The position numbers were made by a program, and so were the translations under genes. The notes beneath the pieces are model-generated. The model was not told the DNA's origin. It saw only the letters and a program-made list of their open reading frames with translations, and ran no database searches. DNA of 5,250 nucleotides from Deltaproteobacteria bacterium RIFCSPLOWO2_02_FULL_57_26 (GTDB taxonomy: Bacteria > Desulfobacterota > Binatia > UBA9968). Below, piece after piece: positions 1 through 4,974 of the stretch; the stretch's first letter is position 1; every line of letters begins with the position of its first letter. The stretch spans positions 2,587 to 7,836 of the forward strand of contig MGSI01000130.1 in the NCBI GenBank assembly GCA_001798455.1. The letters are read 5' to 3'.

Positions 1-8
1 ACCTCCTC
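1..8 (-). promoter_or_regulatory. Strong Shine-Dalgarno of a gene just outside the left edge
   Basis: Read on the minus strand, the last eight bases of the window are GAGGAGGT, close to an ideal anti-16S match. It lies about 90 bp downstream of the stop of the Bug/TctC gene on the same strand, so a third minus-strand gene very probably starts within about 5-12 bases beyond position 1. The gene itself is not visible. Chance occurrence cannot be excluded. Confidence 0.45.
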
Positions 9-97
9 AGTTCTGTGCCACCTATTGGCTGCGAGGGACATCGGTGACTTGAGACTCGCCAACCTGTCAGGCACCGGGAAACGCCAAACCTGCGGTT

Positions 98-1135
98 TTA
101 CCCGCTCGGGATTAGTATGGTCTTCAATCGTTGGACGAAGTCGGACTCCAACGCAAAAAACCTGCCGACAATCTTTTCGACCTCTTCGCCGCCCAGCGGA
201 TCGGTGTCTACATTCGCTTTTTTGGCTTCGGCCAGGTAGGCGGGATCCCGCAGCGTGTTCATAAAAGCGCGCCGGAGCTGCTGAAGGCGATCTTTCGGCA
301 TAGCCGGTGGCAAAGCGTAGAGCCACAGGATGGCGTTCATGTCGTAGGCGACCCGGATCATTTTACGCCCCTCTTCGCTCTTTGCGTAGTCAATGGCGTT
401 GGGCACTTCCGTAAGCTCCGGATGTTTTTTCGGTAGCATCTGGAGTAGCATTTTGATGGCCCCGGACTGGATCTCTCTCGGCCAGGTCGCTTTGAAGGAT
501 TCCCAGGTGTTACAGACTCCGGCCACCTCTCCCGATTCTACAGCTAGACGGATATCAGCCGTGCCTTTGTAGCCGTCGACGACGACGAGAGGAAAGTTGA
601 GCGCGGCTTTAAGGATTCTCGGCATATCGTCGGTGCTCACGGCTCCAGGCGCGCTGCCTCCCAGTTTGACCGGTTCTTTGGCGGCGAACCATTGTTCCAA
701 GCTGCCAATCCCGCTTCCCTTTCGGAGGGCGCACACCGAGCTGGCCTGCACCGGCACGCCGAGCCACTCGGACTTTCTGGCGTCGAATTCGACTCCCTTG
801 CGGCCTAGGATCTGCTGGACGACGAGCCCGCCGTTGAAAGTCCCGACCGTCAGGCCATCCGGCTTGGCTTTGTTGTAAATGTAATTGGCCGCGACCAGGC
901 TGCCCGCTCCGGTCATGTTCTCGACGACGACAGTCGGGTTTCCCGGAATGTGCTTGCCGATATGGCGGCCGATCAGCCGGGTAAAAGCGTCAAAGCCTCC
1001 GCCCGGAGAAAATCCGACAACGAAGCGTAGGGTTTTCCCCTGATAAAAGTTTTCTTCCGCCGCGAGCAGCTTGTCGGCTGCAAACAGCCCCCACACCACA
1101 ACCAGCAAGTTAAGGCACAATATTCTTCGACGCAT
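98..1135 (-). CDS. Bug/TctC-family periplasmic solute-binding protein (paralogue 1)
   Basis: This 345-residue protein should be exported and bind a small organic acid in the periplasm for a tripartite tricarboxylate-type transporter. The N-terminus is a signal peptide: MRRR, a hydrophobic stretch at about residues 5-20, and likely cleavage after LAA at 26. The mature protein opens with FYQGKTLRFVVGFSPGGGFD, followed by VENMTGAGS near 72-79 and KPDGLTVG near 91-98. These correspond to the ligand-binding loops of Bug proteins (VENRPGAGG and PDGYTL in classical members), with about the usual length of roughly 320 residues plus a leader. Two cysteines (135, 208) are shared with the paralogue at 2461-3495. 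I chose the ATG at 1135 because AGGAGG (1144-1149) sits 8 nt upstream. A GTG at 1144 would overlap that SD. The first 26 bp overlap the upstream threonine synthase-type gene, so the two are co-transcribed and probably translationally coupled. The ligand is unknown, and no TctA/TctB partner is in view. Confidence 0.9.
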   Translation of the reverse strand: MRRRILCLNLLVVVWGLFAADKLLAAEENFYQGKTLRFVVGFSPGGGFDAFTRLIGRHIGKHIPGNPTVVVENMTGAGSLVAANYIYNKAKPDGLTVGTFNGGLVVQQILGRKGVEFDARKSEWLGVPVQASSVCALRKGSGIGSLEQWFAAKEPVKLGGSAPGAVSTDDMPRILKAALNFPLVVVDGYKGTADIRLAVESGEVAGVCNTWESFKATWPREIQSGAIKMLLQMLPKKHPELTEVPNAIDYAKSEEGRKMIRVAYDMNAILWLYALPPAMPKDRLQQLRRAFMNTLRDPAYLAEAKKANVDTDPLGGEEVEKIVGRFFALESDFVQRLKTILIPSG

Positions 1136-2330
1136 GGACTTCACCTCCTGAACTCAGATTGAATAGAGATCCGAAAACGTCCAAATACTTGAACCCTGAG
1201 GCCGTGTTGAAGATCACGACTTCCGCATCGGGCTGAATCCATCGTTTCTCGACGAGCCGACGAAGCGCCGCGACCGTCGCGGCTCCCTCGGGGCAGAAAA
1301 AAAGGCCTTCCAGCTTGCCGGTTCGGGCAATCTCGGCCAGCATTTCCTCGTCGCTGACACTGAGAGCAGTGCCGTTGCTTTCACGGAGAACCCGCAGTAT
1401 CAGAAAATCCGCAACCGCTTGAGGCACTCTCAAGCCCGAAGCGATCGTGCGGGCATCGCTCCAGGGCTCGGCCTTCTCTTTGCGCTCGTCAAAAGCCCGG
1501 ACGATCGGCGCGCACCCGCTGGCCTGAACCGTGACTATGCGCGGCCTTTTGCCTTTGATCCAGCCGACCGCTTCCAATTCCGCGAACCCTTTCCACATGC
1601 CGATATGTCCGGTACCGCCTCCCGTGGGATAGATGATGACGTCCGGGAGGCGCCACCCAAGCTGCTCGGCGATCTCGAAGCCTATGGTCTTCTTCCCCTC
1701 CACCCGGTAGGGCTCCTTGAGTGTGGAGACATCAAACCAGCCTTCTTTTTCTTTTCCTTCGGCGATGATTCTTCCGCAGTCGCTGATCAGTCCTTCCACG
1801 AGCGTGAGATGCGCGCCGTATTTTTCAACTTCGATGATATTGGCTCTGGGCGTGTCCTTGGGCATGAAGACGTGGGCTTCAATTCCAGCACGGGCGGCGT
1901 AGGCGGATAGTGAGCCTCCGGCATTTCCGGCTGAAGGGATGGCGAGTCGCTTGATGCCGAATTCTTTGGCCATCGAGACGGCGATGCAAAGGCCGCGGTC
2001 TTTGAAAGAACCCGTCGGGTTTCTGGATTCATCCTTGATCCAGACTTTTTTGAGCCTGAGCTCGCGCGCGAGCCCCTTGGCCTCGATCAAAGGCGTAAAG
2101 CCCTCAACCAAAGAGACGATATTCCGGTCATCGCTGACCGGTAGGAATTCCCGGTACCGCCAGAGCGTTGGGGGTCGGCGCTCCAGGTCTGACGGCTTAA
2201 CGGCGTGCGTGAGCTTTTCAAGGTCGTACTGAACTAGAAGCGGGGAGCCACACGAGCAAAGATTCGGAATTTTGCCGCACGGGAAGCGCCTGTCACAGCG
2301 GGGACACAGGACCTCTTTGGCGAAAGTCAT
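1110..2330 (-). CDS. Threonine synthase-type PLP-dependent enzyme
   Basis: This 406-residue cytoplasmic enzyme has fold-type II PLP architecture. Threonine synthase converts O-phosphohomoserine to threonine, the last step of the pathway. The N-terminus has a zinc ribbon of the ThrC type, CPRC (Cys9, Cys12) and CSCG (Cys25, Cys27). Then come NPTGSFKDRG with the Schiff-base Lys110, SAGNAGGS at about 133-140, the phosphate-binding PTGGGTGHIG at about 235-244, and the C-terminal PEGAAT and SGFKYLD motifs. The length fits the family. An in-frame TTG at 2390 would add 20 residues, but that extension lacks family features and would run back to the plus-strand -35 element; I therefore prefer the ATG at 2330, although no good SD precedes it. 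The gene overlaps the following Bug/TctC gene by 26 bp and is divergent from a second one. Paralogues of ThrC sometimes act as other lyases or synthases, and the transporter context leaves that open. Confidence 0.88.
   Translation of the reverse strand: MTFAKEVLCPRCDRRFPCGKIPNLCSCGSPLLVQYDLEKLTHAVKPSDLERRPPTLWRYREFLPVSDDRNIVSLVEGFTPLIEAKGLARELRLKKVWIKDESRNPTGSFKDRGLCIAVSMAKEFGIKRLAIPSAGNAGGSLSAYAARAGIEAHVFMPKDTPRANIIEVEKYGAHLTLVEGLISDCGRIIAEGKEKEGWFDVSTLKEPYRVEGKKTIGFEIAEQLGWRLPDVIIYPTGGGTGHIGMWKGFAELEAVGWIKGKRPRIVTVQASGCAPIVRAFDERKEKAEPWSDARTIASGLRVPQAVADFLILRVLRESNGTALSVSDEEMLAEIARTGKLEGLFFCPEGAATVAALRRLVEKRWIQPDAEVVIFNTASGFKYLDVFGSLFNLSSGGEVHASKNIVP
1144..1149 (-). promoter_or_regulatory. 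AGGAGG ribosome binding site inside the upstream gene
   Basis: On the minus strand AGGAGG is followed by 8 nt and then the ATG at 1135. It lies within the 3' end of the threonine synthase-type coding region. It decides the start of the Bug/TctC gene, because the earlier in-frame GTG (1142-1144) shares its last G and cannot use it. Ribosomes finishing the upstream gene would expose or occupy this site, which fits translational coupling. Confidence 0.8.
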
Positions 2331-2365
2331 GCCAGCCACAGTTACCACGACGGGCGAACGTTGAA

Positions 2366-2380
2366 AAGCGCCACGCGCTT
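2366..2380. promoter_or_regulatory. Perfect 6+3+6 dyad in the divergent spacer (possible operator)
   Basis: AAGCGC-CAC-GCGCTT is a perfect inverted repeat ending 3 bp before the proposed plus-strand -35 (2384-2389). It lies upstream of the ATG of the minus-strand enzyme. It is well placed for a regulator controlling both divergent genes, or for a small hairpin in the minus-strand leader. GC-rich dyads of this size also occur by chance. Confidence 0.3.
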
Positions 2381-2383
2381 GCG

Positions 2384-2413
2384 TTGACAAGCCGTCCTTC
2401 TATGGGTTATGAG
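2384..2413 (+). promoter_or_regulatory. Candidate sigma70-type promoter for the plus-strand Bug/TctC gene
   Basis: A perfect -35 TTGACA (2384-2389) is separated by 18 bp from TATGAG (2408-2413), which matches 4 of 6 bases of the -10 consensus. Transcription would start near 2420 and leave a leader of about 40 nt before the GTG at 2461. I saw no comparably good promoter for the minus-strand gene in the same spacer. Confidence 0.4.
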
Positions 2414-2460
2414 GCGGGTAGTTCGGCAGACCGAGTCAAATTCGTGAAAAGGGGAATGCC

Positions 2461-3495
2461 GTGAAGAAGCGATTTTTGTGCTTAAGCGTAACGGTTGGGG
2501 TTGGGCTTTTGCTTGCCACATGGGTTGCACCTGGGCTCGCCCAGGAGGATTTTTACAGGGGCAAGACGGTCCGTATCGTGGTGGGATCGGCGGCAGGGGG
2601 CGGGTTTGACACCTATGCTCGGGCCATCGCGCGCCAGATGGGTAAACATATTCCGGGCAACCCCACGGTGATCGTCGAGAACATGACGGGCGCCGGCAGC
2701 TTGAGGGCGGCCAATTTCCTTTATCGAGTGGCCAAACCGGACGGTCTTACCATCGGCCATTTTCTCGGCGGCCTGCTTCTGGGCCAGGCGCTGGGCCGCG
2801 AGGGCATCGAGTTCGACGCGCGCAAGTTCGAATACCTGGGAGTGCCAGTCAGGGAAAGCAGCATCTGCGCGTTAAGCAAGAAAACTGGATTTTCAAACAT
2901 CGAGCAGTGGCTGGCGGCAAAGACACCTGTCAAGCTGGGTGGGATCGCCCCCGGCAACGCTACGGATGACGTGCCGAAGATCCTCCAGGCCGGCATTGGA
3001 CTGCCTATCCATTTGGTGTCCGGTTATAAAGGGACATCGGAAGTGAGGTTGGCGGTGGAGGGTGGCGAGGTCTTCGGTGTCTGTATGGGATGGGACTCCA
3101 TCAAGGCCACCTGGCGTAAGGTTCTCGATTCGGGCGACGTGGCGATCGTGCTCCAGGCGACTGCCCGGCCCCATCCTGAGCTGCCAAAAATTCCTCTGGC
3201 GGTGAGCTTTGCCAAGACCCAGGAGGGGCGCCGGCTCATAGAAGTGGGCATCCAGGACATGAGCGCAATTTTCCGACCCTATGTTCTTCCTCCCGGTACT
3301 CCGAAGGACAGGATGGAAGTTCTTCGCCGTGCCTTCGTGGAAACACTGAAGGACCCGGAATTTCTGTCCGCCGCCGAGAAATCTCGCCTGAGCATCGACC
3401 CGGTGAGCGGCGAGGAGGTGAAGAAAATAGTTTCGGGGCTCTTCGAACTTCCGCCCTCGCTTGTGGCCAGGTTAAAGGAGACCCTCAAGTGGTGA
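2461..3495 (+). CDS. Bug/TctC-family periplasmic solute-binding protein (paralogue 2)
   Basis: This 344-residue exported binding protein is a paralogue of the one at 98-1135; by eye they agree at somewhat over half of positions along the whole length. The signal peptide is MKKR plus a hydrophobic core, with likely cleavage after GLA at 27. Ligand-loop motifs follow in the same order: FYRGKTVRIVVGSAAGGGFD, IVENMTGAGS near 71-80, KPDGLTIG near 92-99, and LGGIAPG near 159-165. Cys136 and Cys208 match Cys135 and Cys208 of the paralogue. The GTG start is supported by AAAAGGGG at 2447-2454, 6 nt upstream, and no in-frame ATG fits better. It is transcribed away from the enzyme/Bug pair, with a candidate promoter at 2384-2413. 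Such genes often stand alone, without membrane subunits, in genomes with many Bug paralogues. The differing loop residues (SAAGGGFD versus FSPGGGFD) hint at a different ligand, which cannot be named from sequence. Confidence 0.9.
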   Translation: MKKRFLCLSVTVGVGLLLATWVAPGLAQEDFYRGKTVRIVVGSAAGGGFDTYARAIARQMGKHIPGNPTVIVENMTGAGSLRAANFLYRVAKPDGLTIGHFLGGLLLGQALGREGIEFDARKFEYLGVPVRESSICALSKKTGFSNIEQWLAAKTPVKLGGIAPGNATDDVPKILQAGIGLPIHLVSGYKGTSEVRLAVEGGEVFGVCMGWDSIKATWRKVLDSGDVAIVLQATARPHPELPKIPLAVSFAKTQEGRRLIEVGIQDMSAIFRPYVLPPGTPKDRMEVLRRAFVETLKDPEFLSAAEKSRLSIDPVSGEEVKKIVSGLFELPPSLVARLKETLKW

Positions 3496-3906
3496 CGCCT
3501 TCATCCCGACAGGCCGTTGAAAAAGGCCCATCCGCGCTTTCGTTTACTTCCTTGAGGATTTGGCCCCAGGTAGGCCCCTTGTCAAGGGCGGTGCTTTGTT
3601 TTACAGCGCAAGCGATTCGGCTAGTCTTTGGCCGACGCCCTGAGCCCGGCGGGCGATCGGCGCTGGTCCCCTCCGCCGGGACTTCGTGGTAAATCTTCGC
3701 TCCGCTTTTCCTCAATTCCTCGGCCTTCTCTTTCATGCCGACTTCCAGCGCGGCCTTTTCGTCCAGACCTTTCTTGGCCTCCGGCTCAGAATGACACCCT
3801 AATTCAAATGATTTCTGAGACAGCACACTTGAGCACACTCATGAGCCTTTTACAGCTTATTTCTGACGATGATTTATCAGGAGAAGCTTAGAAATCTAAA
3901 GCAGCT
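3496..3906. other. Gene-poor spacer with decayed material
   Basis: I see no convincing intact gene in these 411 bases. Near 3511-3532 is a motif containing GGCCGTTGAAAAAGGCC, which resembles a phrase I recall as recurrent in intergenic DNA of deltaproteobacterial-type genomes. A perfect small hairpin GCCCG-G-CGGGC lies at 3644-3654. At 3776-3797 the minus strand reads TCATTCTGAGCCGGAGGCCA, like another widespread intergenic repeat. A ThiC-like scrap (3671-3778) sits next to it. No clear rho-independent terminator with a T-run follows the plus-strand gene ending at 3495. Confidence 0.5.
3671..3778 (-). pseudogene. Possible C-terminal scrap of ThiC (phosphomethylpyrimidine synthase)
   Basis: One minus-strand frame reads, over about 36 codons, a peptide containing ALEVGMKEKAEELRKSG and then AKIYHEV. 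This resembles the extreme C-terminal helix and tail of ThiC, where E. coli from memory has TIEMGMADMSENFRARGG then EIY. Codons in this stretch are regular, while the sequence on both sides is not recognisable. The radical-SAM cysteine motif and catalytic core of ThiC are absent, so no function is possible. The open frame extends from 3838 to 3485 but looks non-coding outside this patch. It could be a relic of a lost thiC or a fragment carried by a repeat. The match is short, so the identification is tentative. Confidence 0.3.
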
Positions 3907-3915
3907 CTAAGCTGC
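3885..3915 (-). terminator. Hairpin(s) at the higA stop, possible terminator
   Basis: Around the antitoxin stop codon the minus strand can form GCAGC-TTAGA-GCTGC (3901-3915), followed by the T-rich TTTAGATTTCT. A competing perfect 8-bp pairing joins AGCTTAGA (3885-3892) and TCTAAGCT (3906-3913). The T-tract is interrupted, so this would be a weak intrinsic terminator for higBA. Confidence 0.35.
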
Positions 3916-4194
3916 CGACAATCGAGCCACGCGCAGCTTCTTTCGACGCCGCTCCGCCTGCCAGAGGTCGTACTGAACCTGCTGATTCAGCCAGCTTTCG
4001 GCTGTGGTGTCGAACGCCATCGACAGGCGAACGGCCATCTCAGGGCTAATCCCCGCACGGCCATTCAGGATGCTTGACAATGTCTTGCGGCTCACGCCCA
4101 AGGCCTTAGCCGCTTCGGTTACACTCAAACCCAAAGGCTCCAGGCACAACTTCTTGAGTATTTCACCAGGATGGGGGGGATTGTGCATCAACAT
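3907..4194 (-). CDS. higA: HigA-type antitoxin, XRE/HTH DNA-binding protein
   Basis: This 95-residue protein is the antitoxin of a HigBA type II system: it binds and neutralises HigB and represses its own promoter. It starts with the characteristic HPGEILKK segment (residues 8-15). The XRE helix-turn-helix follows at about 24-43 (SVTEAAKALGVSRKTLSSIL), then NGRAGIS, the helical MAVRLSMAFDTTAESWL, and the Q-rich dimer helix QQVQYDLWQA typical of VapI/HigA proteins. The tail is basic (ERRRKKLRVAR). The ATG at 4194 is preceded by GAGG at 4201-4204, 6 nt upstream and overlapping the toxin stop. An ATG two codons later (4188) is less well spaced. The gene is 8 nt downstream of higB on the same strand, the usual toxin-first order of this family. 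Length is normal and the reading frame is intact, so the pair is probably functional. Confidence 0.92.
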   Translation of the reverse strand: MLMHNPPHPGEILKKLCLEPLGLSVTEAAKALGVSRKTLSSILNGRAGISPEMAVRLSMAFDTTAESWLNQQVQYDLWQAERRRKKLRVARLSAA

Positions 4195-4202
4195 ATTTCA
4201 CC

Positions 4203-4481
4203 TCAATGGTAGTCCTCGTAATTCACGTTTTCGGCGTCTTTCCCAACAAAGGCAAACGTCACGCGCCAGTTACCACTCACTTTCACCGACCAAGTACCCT
4301 TTCGATCACCCCGCAATTCATGCAGCTCTAAACCAGGAAGATTCATATCCTTCGGATTGGTGGAACCGTTCAACCGACCTAGAATCAACCGCAGGCGTGC
4401 AGCGTGCTGGGGCTGAATTCCAGCTTTGCTCCCAGTGGCGAAGAACCGCTCCAAACCTTTGTGTTTGAAGCCTGTAATCAC
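4203..4481 (-). CDS. higB: HigB-type toxin, RelE-superfamily mRNA interferase
   Basis: This 92-residue toxin belongs to the family that cleaves mRNA on the ribosome and is held inactive by HigA. Family marks are clear: FKHKGLERFFATGSKAGI at residues 5-22, HAARLRLILGRLN, the NLPGLELHELRGDRKGTWS core at 47-65, and the C-terminal strand GNWRVTFAF ending in YEDYH. Basic and aromatic residues expected in the active surface (Arg57, Lys61, Arg73, Tyr88, His92) are present, so it is not visibly inactivated. The start is GTG at 4481, giving the usual family beginning with Met-Ile. No strong SD precedes it, which may keep toxin synthesis low. It is followed after 8 nt by higA. An inverted repeat at 4486-4513 immediately upstream is a likely autoregulatory operator. 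Confidence 0.92.
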   Translation of the reverse strand: MITGFKHKGLERFFATGSKAGIQPQHAARLRLILGRLNGSTNPKDMNLPGLELHELRGDRKGTWSVKVSGNWRVTFAFVGKDAENVNYEDYH

Positions 4482-4485
4482 CCAC

Positions 4486-4513
4486 TAAGCGTAACGTATA
4501 TGGTTACGGCTTA
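4486..4513 (-). promoter_or_regulatory. Inverted repeat upstream of higB, likely HigA operator
   Basis: TAAGCGTAAC (4486-4495) faces GTTACGGCTTA (4503-4513) around a 7-bp centre GTATATG. The arms are complementary over 10 bp apart from one extra G. The repeat ends 5 bp upstream of the toxin GTG and overlaps the AT-rich stretch where the minus-strand -10 would be expected (CATATACG). HigA proteins repress by binding such dyads over the promoter. I could not assign a well-spaced -35. Confidence 0.6.
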
Positions 4514-4526
4514 CAAGCGGCCTAAT

Positions 4527-4610
4527 GGGGAAAAAGGAGCAGGCAGCTTTTCTATTGCCCGATGTGCCGCGAATAAGTTGCAAAATCCAGCCTGTCCCCT
4601 TTTCTTCCCC
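4527..4610. repeat. 84-bp imperfect palindrome, REP/MITE-like
   Basis: The left arm (4527-4551) begins GGGGAAAAAGGAGCAGGC. The reverse complement of the right arm (4582-4610) begins GGGGAAGAAAAGGGGACAGG. With small gaps the arms pair almost throughout, leaving a central loop of about 30 bp. The GGGGACAGGCT-type core resembles palindromic elements I recall near REP-associated (Y1) transposases in several phyla. No transposase is in this window, so it would be a non-autonomous copy. Confidence 0.5.
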
Positions 4611-4748
4611 AGTTTCGCTATCAACTTCTTGCGTCGCGAGTTCCGTTCATATTCCTCGCCCCCGCTTGAAACTGAGTTTGAGATCTGCAATTTGCCATTT
4701 GAGATCCCGAAGGGCTTGCCTGTTGCCTTGTTAATCATTTCGCCCTAC

Positions 4749-4805
4749 TTTGATCTGCGGTTTTTGCCTTTTGCATTTACCGAGCACGGAGCCCTAATGG
4801 CATCG
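4749..4805 (+). pseudogene. Remnant of an ORF6N-domain (phage antirepressor-type) protein
   Basis: A single plus-strand frame encodes FDLRFLPFAFTEHGALMAS. The string LPFAFTEHGALMA is close to the hallmark (R-Y-LPYAFTEHGA-MAA) of ORF6N-domain proteins, which occur in phages and as host paralogues. Downstream, where family members continue with VLNSPRAVEMS, the frame degenerates to ITTSPGTIV and a stop at 4833-4835. Upstream residues are not recognisable. The start, the DNA-binding part and the C-terminus are therefore missing, so this is a relic. It suggests past prophage or mobile DNA next to the toxin-antitoxin locus. Confidence 0.5.
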
Positions 4806-4929
4806 ATCACCACGAGCCCGGGCACGATTGTTTAGATTCCCGTGTCTAACCTCCGTGATCCCTGACCCAGTGGGCCCGGTGGGCTCGGGAACAAAATGAA
4901 ACTGTGATATGTTCTCTTTACCGTTAGGA

Positions 4930-4943
4930 CCGGATAGATCCGG
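4930..4943. repeat. Short dyad in the probable leader of the yjbQ-family gene
   Basis: CCGGAT-AG-ATCCGG is a perfect 6-bp inverted repeat 31 bp before the ATG at 4975. It could be an operator or a small mRNA hairpin. I see no T-run that would make it a terminator, and its size allows coincidence. Confidence 0.25.
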
Positions 4944-4974
4944 GGCCGACCACCGGCGCCAGATGGAGAGAGAG

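Larger units (their letters stand above)
4514..4974. other. Decayed spacer between higBA and the yjbQ-family gene
   Basis: No intact gene is supported in these 461 bases. Contents: an 84-bp imperfect palindrome (4527-4610); an AT-richer stretch at about 4675-4705 (ATCTGCAATTTGCCATTTGAG), the sort of simple repetitive phrase common in intergenic DNA; an ORF6N-domain remnant (4749-4805); two tandem copies of TGGGCYCGG (4871-4888); and the dyad CCGGAT-AG-ATCCGG (4930-4943) in the probable leader of the next gene. An open frame from 4404 to 4835 crosses this region but begins antisense to higB and looks like coding only at the ORF6N patch. Confidence 0.5.

Noticed and set aside
86..98. AAACC-TGC-GGTTT dyad at the stop of the first Bug gene as a terminator
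   Set aside because: The stem is only 5 bp, AT-containing and without a following T-run, and a further gene seems to follow on the same strand.
131..878. Open frames of 101 and 93 codons on the plus strand
   Set aside because: Both lie antisense within the Bug/TctC gene and show no family features or ribosome binding sites.
1419..1910. 163-codon open frame on the plus strand
   Set aside because: It is antisense to the middle of the well-supported PLP enzyme gene, has no recognisable motif, and is explained by GC-rich codon use on the other strand.
2361..2390. TTG start at 2390 for the PLP enzyme
   Set aside because: The 20-residue extension is not family-like, starts with a rare initiation codon, and lies across the candidate dyad and next to the -35 element.
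2482..3488. Several minus-strand open frames of 69-93 codons
   Set aside because: They are antisense shadows of the second Bug/TctC gene. Their compositions are atypical and no motifs are visible.
3511..3532. GGCC...GGCC motif as a rho-independent terminator of the plus-strand gene
   Set aside because: The 4-bp stem encloses the A-run rather than preceding a T-run, so it does not fit an intrinsic terminator in either direction.
3485..3838. 117-codon minus-strand open frame as a complete gene
   Set aside because: Only the central patch resembles a protein (ThiC tail). The start lacks an SD, the ends look like intergenic repeat translations, and it overlaps the plus-strand gene end.
4511..4738. 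75-codon minus-strand open frame
   Set aside because: It covers the palindrome and a low-complexity stretch, and shows no SD or family motif.
4404..4835. 143-codon plus-strand open frame as a complete gene
   Set aside because: Its first part is antisense to higB and its middle is the palindromic repeat. Only the last 20-odd codons resemble a protein family, so I report just that relic.
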